A stretch of DNA of 14,896 nt from DAOUFU01 sp034429275 (lineage in GTDB: Bacteria > Chloroflexota > Anaerolineae > Aggregatilineales > Aggregatilineaceae). Shown here one piece after another: positions 6,619 to 12,579 of this stretch. The DNA lies in NCBI GenBank assembly GCA_034429275.1, contig DAOUFU010000002.1:1-14896 (forward strand). Direction: 5' to 3'. Made by a program: the position numbers and the translations under genes. The notes under the pieces are model-generated. The model was not told the DNA's origin and made no database searches. It was given only the letters and a program-made list of their open reading frames with translations. Numbering within the stretch: position 1 is the first letter of the stretch; each line of letters opens with the position of its first letter.

Positions 6619-7248
6619 ATGAGCGCGCCGCCAACTGAACCGGCTCCCCCGCCCCATCCTTCGCTGCCGCCGCAGGCTCTGATCGGCTTTGGGCTGATCC
6701 TGGGCCTGGGCATGATCGCGCTGGCGCTGGCCGTGTCGCTGCTGGGCGATGTGAACAGCGGGGACTGGTATCCGCGCGCGGGTTGGCCGGGCGAAGTCGC
6801 CCTGGGGCTGGCGCTGGGCAGCGGTGGCGCGGTGCTCGCCTGGGGCCTGACTCGCCGGATCGCCGCCCTGCGCAGCATCGAACACCTGCTGCTGCGTATG
6901 CTGGATATGCGCAAGATGCGCTATCACCACACCGTGATGATCGGGCTGGTGGCGGGCTTGCCGGAAGAGATGCTCTTTCGCGGCGCGATCCTGCCCGGCC
7001 TGGGGAGATCTCACCTGGTGATGGGGTGGCTGCTCTCCGCGCTGATTTTTGGCGCGCTGCACGCTGTCACACGGGCCTATTTCGTCTATGCGACGCTTGC
7101 CGGGTTGCTGCTGGGCGCGGTGGCGATCTGGCGCGGCGACCTGTGGGCCGCCACCACCGCCCACGCCGCGCTGGATGCCCTGTTGATGATGCTCATGCTG
7201 CGCGATTGGCGCGGTCAATCGCGCGATGTCCCCACCGCAGGCCGATGA
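6619..7248 (+). CDS. CPBP family intramembrane metalloprotease
   Basis: Integral membrane protein of 209 aa in the CPBP/Abi (CAAX-protease and bacteriocin-processing) family. The family signature is visible: GLPEEMLFR supplies Glu116, Glu117 and Arg121 (EExxxR), FGALH supplies Phe144 and His148 (FxxxH), and HAALD supplies His182 and Asp186. These residues line a metal-dependent active site within the membrane. After a proline-rich N-terminus (about 1-18), hydrophobic segments are seen near 20-42, 58-77, 105-125, 132-150, 155-172 and 178-194. Substrates of bacterial members are often unknown; some confer bacteriocin resistance or process prenylated or peptide substrates, and no peptide or precursor gene is adjacent here. 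AGAGGT lies only 2 nt from the ATG, an unusually tight ribosome binding site. No terminator is evident. Confidence 0.88.
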   Translation: MSAPPTEPAPPPHPSLPPQALIGFGLILGLGMIALALAVSLLGDVNSGDWYPRAGWPGEVALGLALGSGGAVLAWGLTRRIAALRSIEHLLLRMLDMRKMRYHHTVMIGLVAGLPEEMLFRGAILPGLGRSHLVMGWLLSALIFGALHAVTRAYFVYATLAGLLLGAVAIWRGDLWAATTAHAALDALLMMLMLRDWRGQSRDVPTAGR

Positions 7249-7299
7249 TCTGTGAGTAACTAAGAGACCATTTGCAAAGGCTTTTTGGGCCGTCATCCC

Positions 7300-7335
7300 G
7301 CGAACTCTTCGAGTTCGCTGAACCCATTCGGGTTC
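7300..7335. repeat. Two adjacent small hairpins
   Basis: GCGAACTC-TTC-GAGTTCGC (7300-7318) is a perfect 8-bp stem with a 3-nt loop. It is followed at once by GAACCC-ATTC-GGGTTC (7320-7335), a 6-bp stem. They lie directly left of element C and partly overlap its left target duplication. Confidence 0.6.
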
Positions 7336-7340
7336 GTTCC

Positions 7341-7586
7341 GGGTGCATTCCAAATTGGGGGCGAAATTGCGAGGACTCCGCCCCCGTCGTGCATTTTGAT
7401 AAGGTGAGCGGATAGGGGCGGGCGAACGGCTGGCCTCACCCCCGACATGCGCGCCTCATGGGAGGCGCTTGGTCTGCCCCCTCTCCGAAAATTTTCGGAG
7501 AGGGGGCGAAGCGGCCCGGTTTTGGCCGCGCGGGGGTGAGGCCGGGCAACCCCCACAGTCTCATGCCCCGGAAATGGAATACGCCC
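7341..7586 (+). mobile_element. MITE-like element, complete copy C
   Basis: A unit of 246 bp. Left end GGGTGCATTCCA (7341-7352) and right end TGGAATACGCCC (7575-7586) are inverted repeats matching at 10 of 12 positions. The octamer TTCGTTCC lies immediately outside both ends (7333-7340 and 7587-7594), a perfect 8-bp target duplication. The 112-bp cloverleaf core is at 7432-7543, with a perfect 32-bp palindrome at 7476-7507. The left arm adds a GGGGGCG/CGCCCCC hairpin not present in copy B. No coding capacity. An 8-bp duplication fits several IS families (for example ISL3, IS66, IS256, ISAs1); the source family cannot be named from the ends alone. Confidence 0.82.
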
Positions 7587-7592
7587 TTCGTT

Positions 7593-7680
7593 CCCCGTCT
7601 CTCTGAGGGAGACGGGGTAATGGACTGGTTTTCCCTCGCCTGAGGGAGAGGGAACCGGCGTAAGCCGGAAGGGTGAGGGC
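7593..7680. repeat. Hairpin repeats right of element C
   Basis: CCCCGTCTC-(7 nt)-GAGACGGGG (7593-7617) is a perfect 9-bp stem. A second palindromic stretch follows at about 7631-7663 (TTCCCTC with GAGGGAA, then CCGG-CGTAAG-CCGG). The GAGGGAGAGGGAACCGG composition is typical of dispersed intergenic repeats in GC-rich Chloroflexota, by recollection. Confidence 0.6.
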
Positions 7681-7710
7681 TTTTTGAATGGTCTCTAAGA
7701 CCCACGCCAC

Positions 7711-7740
7711 CCGGAACAGTCCTTTTTGGTGCGTCTACCC
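7711..7740 (+). promoter_or_regulatory. Shared upstream block, ino1 copy
   Basis: Contains CTTTTTGGTGCGTCTACCC (7722-7740). It matches 12808-12826 at 18 of 19 positions, and the similarity extends left to 7711 with one gap. It starts 40 bp before the predicted -35 box of ino1, compared with 39 bp for the J-protein gene. Candidate activator or regulator site, or the remnant of another repeat. Confidence 0.45.
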
Positions 7741-7761
7741 AATCCTGCCCACAACTCCCCA

Positions 7762-7790
7762 TTGGAATTTGGGCGCAACAGGGGTACACT
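7762..7790 (+). promoter_or_regulatory. Candidate ino1 promoter
   Basis: TTGGAA (7762-7767), exact 17-bp spacer and TACACT (7785-7790). Transcription would start near 7797, giving a leader of about 145 nt before the GTG at 7941. Confidence 0.55.
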
Positions 7791-7929
7791 TAGCGCCGGT
7801 TTCCTTCAGGGTGAGTACATCATACCTGTTACAGGAATCCCCCTCCCGGTGCCTCGGAGCGGTTTTTTTGACCATCTGCGCCCGGCCTCTCTACCAACGC
7901 GCGCAGACCTCAGTCAGTGGATCAAGTAT

Positions 7930-7936
7930 GGAGGAG
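7930..7936 (+). promoter_or_regulatory. Ribosome binding site that sets the ino1 start
   Basis: GGAGGAG ends 4 nt before the GTG at 7941. The alternative upstream GTG at 7917 would place this strong site inside the coding region. Confidence 0.8.
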
Positions 7937-7940
7937 TCTC

Positions 7941-9092
7941 GTGTCTAAGAAAGTTCGCGTCGCCATAATTGGCGTGGGCAACTGCGCCAATTCGCTCGTA
8001 CAGGGTATACACTATTACCAGAACGCCCAGCCCGGAGACACCATCCCCGGCCTGATGCACGTCCAGTTGGGCGACTATCACATCCGCGACATTGAGTTCA
8101 GTGCCGCGTTCGACATCGACATCGAAAAAGTCGGCAAAGACCTGTCCGAAGCGATCTGGAGCGGCCAGAACAACACCATCAAGTTCGCCGACGTGCCGCA
8201 CCTGGGCGTGCCGGTGCATCGCGGCATGACTCACGACGGCCTGGGGAAATACCTCAAGCAGAAGATCACCAAAGCGCCCGGCCCCACCGCCGACATCGTG
8301 CGCATCCTGCAAGAGACCAAAACCGATGTGGTGGTGAACTACCTGCCCGTCGGCTCCGAACAGGCCACCAAGTGGTATGTCGAGCAGGTGCTCAATGCCG
8401 GGTGTGCGTTTGTCAATGCCATCCCCGTCTTCATCGCGCGCGAACCCTACTGGCAGAACCGCTTTGCCGAGCGCGGCCTGCCCATCATCGGCGACGACAT
8501 CAAGTCGCAGGTCGGCGCGACCATTCTGCCCCGCGTACTGAGCAACCTGTTCAACGATCGCGGCGTGCGGCTGGAGCGTACCAGCCAGCTCAACGTGGGC
8601 GGCAACATGGACTTCTACAACATGCTGGAACGTGAGCGCCTGGAGAGCAAAAAAATCTCCAAGACCAACGCCGTCACCAGCCAGCTTCCCTATGAACTGC
8701 CTGCCGACAACGTCTACATCGGCCCCAGCGACTATGTACCGTGGCTGACCGACCGCAAATGGGCACACATCCGGCTCGAAGGCTCTGCCTTCGGCGACGT
8801 GCCGCTGAATATCGAAGTCAAGCTCGAAGTGTGGGACAGCCCCAACAGCGCGGGCGTCATCATCGACGCGGTGCGCTGCGCCAAGATCGGGCTGGATCGC
8901 AAACTGTCGGGCACGCTCGAAGCCCCGGCCTCGTACTTCATGAAGTCGCCGCCTGTGCAGGTCCCGGACGACATCGCGCGGAACAACGTAGAGGAATTCA
9001 TCGCGGGGCGGAATAACGCCACCGTCAAGCCCGGCCCCGGCTTTGTCGGCAGCGATCGGCCATCGGTGCCGCACAACGAGCACGCGGACTGA
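7941..9092 (+). CDS. ino1: Inositol-3-phosphate synthase
   Basis: Converts glucose 6-phosphate to 1D-myo-inositol 3-phosphate using bound NAD, the first step to inositol, phosphatidylinositol and inositol-based solutes. The product is 383 aa, close to the short actinobacterial/archaeal form and well below the eukaryotic enzyme. Visible motifs are the N-terminal Rossmann GVGNCAN at 11-17, NYLPVGSE at 133-140, the catalytic-region GDDIKSQVGAT at 184-194, LNVGGNMDF at 217-225 and DSPNSAGVIIDAVRCAKIGLDR from 299. The GTG at 7941 is chosen because GGAGGAG sits 4 nt upstream and the protein then begins right before the first beta strand of the nucleotide-binding fold. It has its own promoter and a strong terminator, so it is probably transcribed alone. 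No phosphatase or PI-synthase gene is adjacent. Confidence 0.95.
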   Translation: MSKKVRVAIIGVGNCANSLVQGIHYYQNAQPGDTIPGLMHVQLGDYHIRDIEFSAAFDIDIEKVGKDLSEAIWSGQNNTIKFADVPHLGVPVHRGMTHDGLGKYLKQKITKAPGPTADIVRILQETKTDVVVNYLPVGSEQATKWYVEQVLNAGCAFVNAIPVFIAREPYWQNRFAERGLPIIGDDIKSQVGATILPRVLSNLFNDRGVRLERTSQLNVGGNMDFYNMLERERLESKKISKTNAVTSQLPYELPADNVYIGPSDYVPWLTDRKWAHIRLEGSAFGDVPLNIEVKLEVWDSPNSAGVIIDAVRCAKIGLDRKLSGTLEAPASYFMKSPPVQVPDDIARNNVEEFIAGRNNATVKPGPGFVGSDRPSVPHNEHAD

Positions 9093-9102
9093 GCCTGGAC
9101 GT

Positions 9103-9120
9103 TGAGGCCGCCGGGCCTCA
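9103..9120 (+). other. Hairpin after ino1 stop
   Basis: TGAGGCC-GCCG-GGCCTCA forms a perfect 7-bp stem with a 4-nt loop just after the ino1 stop codon and before the main terminator. It may stabilise the transcript end. Confidence 0.45.
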
Positions 9121-9142
9121 GCCGGTCACCGGAGAATCACCA

Positions 9143-9172
9143 GGGGCGGATGTGCAGAATCCGCCCCTTTTT
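9143..9172 (+). terminator. Intrinsic terminator of ino1
   Basis: GGGGCGGAT (9143-9151), 7-nt loop and ATCCGCCCC (9159-9167) form a perfect 9-bp stem followed directly by TTTTT (9168-9172). It lies 50 bp after the ino1 stop. Confidence 0.92.
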
Positions 9173-9205
9173 GTGCTTTGCGCCATGCGCACTATCGCCC
9201 GCTGT

Positions 9206-9231
9206 AGCGGCCCGCCAGACGGCGGCCCGCT
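9206..9231 (-). terminator. Strong hairpin at the stop of the 9230 gene
   Basis: Arms of 11 bp with one central mismatch (9206-9216 and 9221-9231) around a 4-nt loop. It overlaps the stop codon of the minus-strand gene ending at 9230. There is no T tract after it in that direction, so its role as terminator is uncertain. Confidence 0.4.
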
Positions 9232-9634
9232 AGACGCTGGCTTCCAACGCCTCGACGATCTGCTGGAACATGCCGATTTGCAGCGTGACGTCTTTCTCGT
9301 CCATCAGCGCCTGCTCCACCGGCACGATCTCCACACCGGGGAACATTCGCTCATAATCGATCGCGCCCAGCATTTCGGGGCGATCCAGGTGAATGATCAT
9401 CGGCGGCGCACATTCCCTGGCGTAATAGTGGCGCAGCACCCCGGCGATATCCTCTACCGACATCACCACGATGAACTGAGGCGCGCGCTCGATCTCGATT
9501 TGATTGGGATGTTCGTAGTAAGTGAAATCGATCTTTCCGCGAACATGGTAGGACAGGAGTTGGATGATGCCATGCGTGCGGCGGCGCGGATCGGTGATCA
9601 CGGCCCCATGCAGGCGTTTGGATGTGATGTTCAC
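9230..9634 (-). CDS. Conserved hypothetical protein, paralogue X1
   Basis: A 134-aa soluble protein I do not recognise. It is clearly related to the neighbouring gene at 9707-10147. Both share a YxHP motif (here YEHP), a hydrophobic strand then D/E and a helix (FIVVMSVEDIAGVLRHY), a strand IIHLD, and the most conserved stretch, FPGVEIVPVEQ, followed by an acidic segment and a C-terminal helix (FQQIVEALEAS). No signal peptide or membrane segment is seen. The start is a GTG at 9634 with GAGGG about 6 nt upstream. The gap to the upstream paralogue is 72 bp, so co-transcription is plausible. Function unknown; the alternating strands and helices suggest a small alpha/beta fold. Confidence 0.75.
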   Translation of the reverse strand: MNITSKRLHGAVITDPRRRTHGIIQLLSYHVRGKIDFTYYEHPNQIEIERAPQFIVVMSVEDIAGVLRHYYARECAPPMIIHLDRPEMLGAIDYERMFPGVEIVPVEQALMDEKDVTLQIGMFQQIVEALEASV

Positions 9635-9706
9635 AACCTACCCTCAGCGTAGACTATCCAGGTTTCCCCGGTCGGCGTTTTCCCCACCCCAACCGGCACC
9701 TTTGCG

Positions 9707-10147
9707 CTAGACCCGGCTGGCCCGCTGGTCCAGCAGCCGCATGATATCGCGGAACAGAGTCAGGCTGAGCGTTTCTTCGGGTTGGCTCGTCAGGTTGTCC
9801 TGCTCAATAGGCACAATCTCCACGCCTGGATACAGCGCCGCGTATGGGGTCGCGGCAATCGCCTCCGATGTGTCGATATGAACGATCAGCGGGAAGGAGT
9901 CCACCCTGGCCGATGCTGCCCTGGCCGCGGAAGCCTTCGCTCGCAGCACCTTGATCACACCCGCCAGGTCCGCCCGCGACAGCACGATCAGGAAGTCACG
10001 TGCCCCGGCAAAACTGACCTCGTAGGGATGCGCATATTGCGTAATCCCTACCCGGTTGCGTAAACGCAGCACCAGCAGCTCGACCAATTGCCGCGAATGC
10101 CGCTCGTATGACAGTACGATGCCGCCTTGCGGCTGTTCGTGATCCAT
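9707..10147 (-). CDS. Conserved hypothetical protein, paralogue X2
   Basis: A 146-aa soluble protein of unknown function, tandem paralogue of the 9230-9634 product. Shared features are YAHP, the strand-helix FLIVLSRADLAGVIKVL, the strand LIVHID, the signature YPGVEIVPIEQ and a final amphipathic helix (LFRDIMRLLDQ). Relative to X1 it has an insertion of about ten alanine-rich residues in the middle. The frame is open upstream to 10234, but that extension is Cys/Trp-rich and unlike X1. The ATG at 10147 has AGAGG about 6 nt upstream and aligns with the X1 start, so it is preferred. Probably in one transcription unit with X1, and perhaps with the membrane-protein gene upstream (105-bp gap). Confidence 0.75.
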   Translation of the reverse strand: MDHEQPQGGIVLSYERHSRQLVELLVLRLRNRVGITQYAHPYEVSFAGARDFLIVLSRADLAGVIKVLRAKASAARAASARVDSFPLIVHIDTSEAIAATPYAALYPGVEIVPIEQDNLTSQPEETLSLTLFRDIMRLLDQRASRV

Positions 10148-10205
10148 ACCTGACCTCTGTCGTTCTGTACCCGTTGCTTCAATTCCACACCATTCCCCAC
10201 AGACG

Positions 10206-10234
10206 ATGGTACTCGAATACCACCGGCAGGACAA
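10206..10234 (-). promoter_or_regulatory. Possible promoter of the X2-X1 pair
   Basis: On the minus strand, TTGTCC (10234-10229), 17-bp spacer and TACCAT (10211-10206), each matching 4 of 6 consensus bases. The spacing is ideal and the hexamers are weak. If real, the paralogue pair is transcribed separately from the upstream membrane-protein gene. Confidence 0.3.
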
Positions 10235-10252
10235 ATTGTAAGGGGAAGTGTG

Positions 10253-10810
10253 CTATCCCTGGCCCGCCATCAGCGCCAGCGCACGTTCGACCTTTTCGCC
10301 CAGGTCGTGCAGCAGGCTGAGCACAAACATCGATTCGCCCCCCTGGCGCGGCGGAAACAGCCGCGTCCAGTAGGTATAGGCGGCAGAGAGCCGGTCCACC
10401 GCCAGCAGCGCCTCCAACGATTCCCGCGGCGGCTGACTCTGCGCCAGGTACGCGATCAGCGCGGCCTGGAAGGCGGGAGTCAGCAGCTCCACCTGGCGCA
10501 GCACGCGGGCAAACTCACCCTGGTCCCACCCGCCGCGCTCACCCAGGCGGGCAGGCGACATCTCGTGAAGCAGGTCGCCCATCTCGTTCAGGACGTTGAC
10601 CAGCGCGGTCCGTTCCGCACCACGATCGCGCCCGCGGCTGCCCGATCGCCTCTCGCGCCCGGCAGCCCAGGTCACGCCCGCACCCAGGATCGCTCCGGCC
10701 AGCAGCGCCAGCGGCAGCGCGCCGCCCATTCCCCAGCTCGCGCCGAGCGCACCCACGCCCGCCATGCCAATCCCGATCGCCAGCGCCCATTGTGTCCTGG
10801 TGAGTGTCAC
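10253..10810 (-). CDS. Small membrane-anchored hypothetical protein
   Basis: A 185-aa protein I do not recognise. Two hydrophobic helices near the N-terminus (about 8-26 and 30-49) are separated by a short Gly-rich turn and followed by a strongly basic Arg-rich stretch (50-66), which by the positive-inside rule places the rest in the cytoplasm. The remainder is helical, with a segment around 70-130 and a C-terminal helix containing LLHDLGEKVERAL. The frame stays open to a TTG at 10879. The GTG at 10810 is chosen because GAGG lies 5 nt upstream and it begins just before the first membrane helix. It is first in the minus-strand set and diverges from the 11023 gene across about 212 bp. No enzymatic motif is visible. 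Confidence 0.7.
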   Translation of the reverse strand: MTLTRTQWALAIGIGMAGVGALGASWGMGGALPLALLAGAILGAGVTWAAGRERRSGSRGRDRGAERTALVNVLNEMGDLLHEMSPARLGERGGWDQGEFARVLRQVELLTPAFQAALIAYLAQSQPPRESLEALLAVDRLSAAYTYWTRLFPPRQGGESMFVLSLLHDLGEKVERALALMAGQG

Positions 10811-10884
10811 GTTCGCCTCGTTTCGAGCCGTGCCTTTCGCATTTGTGAATTTTGACGTAATAACCCCAACCAGGACCAAAGGGC

Positions 10885-10919
10885 ACTGGTCAAATCTGAA
10901 AAACTACGCTATTCTATTT
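10885..10919 (+). promoter_or_regulatory. Possible promoter of the Y1 gene
   Basis: In the AT-rich divergent spacer, TGGTCA (about 10887), 17-bp spacer and TATTCT (near 10910-10915), each matching 4 of 6 consensus bases. Low confidence. Confidence 0.25.
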
Positions 10920-10977
10920 TTACGCAATATCAACGAATAGACAATAGTCTGTTCACATTCTCTCGCATCGTCGCGCA

Positions 10978-10996
10978 GGGTGGCAGCGGGCCACCC
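10978..10996 (+). other. Leader hairpin before the Y1 gene
   Basis: GGGTGGC-AGCGG-GCCACCC, a perfect 7-bp stem with a 5-nt loop, ends 26 nt before the ATG at 11023. It is followed by CTTTA, too weak a T tract for a confident terminator. It could be a leader structure. Confidence 0.4.
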
Positions 10997-11022
10997 CTTT
11001 ACACCGGGGAACAATCGACCGC

Positions 11023-11433
11023 ATGGCCTACACAGCCCTCAAATTCCCGGATGAGCCGATCGTCGTCGCCAGGGTCAAGCTCCCGCTTGAGCACAACCTG
11101 TCCGCCGTAAGGCACTTGTGGAATCAAGTTAACCGCCAGGCCGATGAGGCCCGCGGGCCGTTCGTGGCCGTCCTGGATTTTTCCGACCAGCCGCCCGATT
11201 TCGCCGATATCCTGCTGTGGATCGACGAGCGCCGCACCCCCGATGCGTGCCAGTACCGCTCGCCGAACCTGTACGCTATCGCCATCGGCACTCACCCTAT
11301 GCTGAGCCTCGCGCTGCGCAAGATCAAGCGGCAGATTGGCGACGAGGCCATCCAGATGCCCACCCTCAACGATGCGCTGGTCTATGCCCGCCGCGTGATC
11401 GCCGCCGCGCACACGGAATCCTCTCTCCCGTAA
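11023..11433 (+). CDS. Hypothetical STAS-like small protein, paralogue Y1
   Basis: A 136-aa soluble protein related to the product of 11637-12029. Conserved features in both are a start of 'LKFPDEPIVVARVKLPLEHNL' type (a strand pair leading to a helix), a central strand with Asp (FVAVLDFSD), the signature F(A/S)DILLW(I/L)DE(R/Q)RT, a strand with A(I/V)GTH, then helices ending in xxLxxAL. This strand-helix order resembles SpoIIAA/STAS-type folds, but that is inference from pattern, with no diagnostic residue. The ATG at 11023 has only a GGGGA-like site about 12 nt upstream. A 203-bp gap separates it from its paralogue. Confidence 0.72.
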   Translation: MAYTALKFPDEPIVVARVKLPLEHNLSAVRHLWNQVNRQADEARGPFVAVLDFSDQPPDFADILLWIDERRTPDACQYRSPNLYAIAIGTHPMLSLALRKIKRQIGDEAIQMPTLNDALVYARRVIAAAHTESSLP

Positions 11434-11636
11434 TCGGCCTTGCTGTAAGATTGGCCGGTAATGCCGATTGGCGGGATCGCCGCTTTGTAGACTACAATAC
11501 AATCGGTGAATCGCTGAGCAGGTCTTGGAGTCCCGCCCGGCGTGACACCGCCTGCGCGCTGCCGACAGCGCCCAGGCCACCAGGTTGTATCCGGGCCAGG
11601 TATCAGGGGCGGCCTCCCGCCGGTGACCGACTGAAC
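11434..11636 (+). other. Gap between Y paralogues with palindrome
   Basis: No gene seen. It contains the perfect palindrome TTGTAG-A-CTACAA (11485-11497) overlapping two consecutive TACAAT boxes (11493-11498 and 11498-11503), and a hairpin GCGCTG-CCGA-CAGCGC (11556-11571). The best -35 match, TTGGCG (11468-11473), is 19 bp from the first TACAAT, longer than ideal. A regulated promoter for the second paralogue is possible. Confidence 0.35.
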
Positions 11637-12029
11637 ATGCCGTTCGCACTCGTCAAGCTCCCCAATGAACCCATAGTTATTGTCACCGGCGATATTCCCG
11701 TTGAAGAGAATCTCGCGGCGCTTCATGCCATGTTCAGCCAGGTGGATCGCCTGGCATCGCAGGCTGGCGGGCCGCTCTACTGCGTCATTGACACCCGCCA
11801 CCTGGAAAACCTGTCCTTCAGCGACATCCTGCTGTGGTTGGATGAGCAGCGCACCGCGCCGCCCGGCTCTGCCCGCGATTCACGCCTGCGGATGTGGGCT
11901 GTTGGCACGCACAGCCTGCTGCCCATCGCTGTTAAGAAGCTGCGCCAGCAGTACGGCGTCGAAATGATGCTCGCCGACACCCTCGAAGCAGCGCTGGCCC
12001 GCATCCGCGCCGAAATCGCCGGGCGCTAG
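11637..12029 (+). CDS. Hypothetical STAS-like small protein, paralogue Y2
   Basis: A 130-aa soluble protein, tandem paralogue of the 11023-11433 product. It begins MPFALVKLPNEPIVIVTG, then IPVEENLAALHAMFSQV (helix), LYCVIDTRHL (strand with Asp), FSDILLWLDEQRT, MWAVGTHSLLPIAVKKLRQQ and a final helix LEAALARIRAEI. The reading frame is open far upstream (to 11217), but that part overlaps Y1 in another frame and has no homology to it. The ATG at 11637 aligns with the Y1 start and is preferred, although its ribosome binding site is weak (GGTGA about 10 nt upstream). Only 39 bp separate it from the acetyltransferase gene, suggesting an operon. Function unknown; a STAS-like regulatory role is inference. 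Confidence 0.75.
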   Translation: MPFALVKLPNEPIVIVTGDIPVEENLAALHAMFSQVDRLASQAGGPLYCVIDTRHLENLSFSDILLWLDEQRTAPPGSARDSRLRMWAVGTHSLLPIAVKKLRQQYGVEMMLADTLEAALARIRAEIAGR

Positions 12030-12068
12030 CCCGTTGTCCCCTGCCTGTGCATCTCAAGGAGTCTCTTC

Positions 12069-12569
12069 ATGACCGACATGCTGGTGAAACTGTATGAGCT
12101 GCCGCCGCTGCACCCGGCAGTTGAACGCTGCGCCGCCGCCGGGATCGATATTCGCCGCGCGCTGGCCGCCGAAAAACACCACGTCCTGCCCTGGATTCGT
12201 GCCAAATTCAGCGAGGGGTGGGTCAGCGAATGCGAGGCCGCCTTCGCCCAGACGCCCATCTCGTGCTTCATCGCCACCGAGAACGGCCAACTGGTTGGCT
12301 TCGCCTGCTACGATGCAGGGTTTCGCGGCATGTTCGGCCCCACCGGGGTTGATGACTCGACGCGCGGCAAAGGGGTGGGCGCGGCCCTGCTGCTGGCCTG
12401 CCTGCACGCCATGCACAGCCTCGGTTATGTGTACGCCGTCATCGGCTGGACCGGCCCGCAGGAATTTTACACCAAGGTGTGCGGCGCAACGCCCATCAAA
12501 GGATCGCGGCCCGGTGCCTATCGCGGAATCCTGGGCATCCCGCCCGAAGTCGCCGCCCGCGAAGAATGA
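12069..12569 (+). CDS. GNAT family N-acetyltransferase
   Basis: A 166-aa enzyme predicted to transfer an acetyl group from acetyl-CoA to an amine; the substrate is unknown. The acetyl-CoA pyrophosphate loop is visible as RGKGVG at 99-104, preceded by the strand GPTGVDD (90-96) and followed by the helix AALLLACLHAMHSLG. The C-terminal strand and helix are YAVIGWTGPQEFYTKVCGA (122-140), the usual motif B region where a Tyr (here 134) often acts as acid. Strand CFIATENGQLVGFACYD (66-82) gives the central sheet. The ATG at 12069 follows AAGGAG at about 8 nt, a strong site. It lies 39 bp after paralogue Y2, so probably in the same transcript. Repeat copy D follows directly. Confidence 0.9.
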   Translation: MTDMLVKLYELPPLHPAVERCAAAGIDIRRALAAEKHHVLPWIRAKFSEGWVSECEAAFAQTPISCFIATENGQLVGFACYDAGFRGMFGPTGVDDSTRGKGVGAALLLACLHAMHSLGYVYAVIGWTGPQEFYTKVCGATPIKGSRPGAYRGILGIPPEVAAREE

Positions 12570-12579
12570 CCGGCGGATC

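Larger units (their letters stand above)
7263..7696. repeat. Outer 10-bp inverted repeat enclosing element C
   Basis: AGAGACCATT (7263-7272) and its exact complement AATGGTCTCT (7687-7696) bracket 434 bp. GGCTTTTTG occurs near both ends in the same orientation (7279-7287 and 7678-7686). This could mark an older element into which copy C inserted. No target duplication is evident, and chance cannot be excluded. Confidence 0.4.
7249..7940. other. Palindrome-rich intergenic region before ino1
   Basis: Almost 700 bp with no credible gene. In order it holds an outer inverted-repeat arm, two small hairpins, a complete MITE-like element with target duplication, two more hairpin repeats, the other outer arm, a block shared with the J-protein promoter region, the ino1 promoter, and the ino1 ribosome binding site. 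Short reading frames inside it are made of repeat sequence. Confidence 0.75.

Noticed and set aside
6568..7353. 261-aa minus-strand frame over the CPBP gene
   Set aside because: Gln/His/Arg-rich shadow; the plus strand carries the full EExxxR, FxxxH and HxxxD protease signature.
7249..7940. CRISPR array
   Set aside because: The repeats are few, palindromic, of different kinds and unevenly spaced, with no uniform spacers.
7914..9083. 389-aa minus-strand frame opposite ino1
   Set aside because: Shadow of the ino1 codon pattern; the plus strand encodes unmistakable inositol-phosphate synthase motifs with a strong ribosome binding site.
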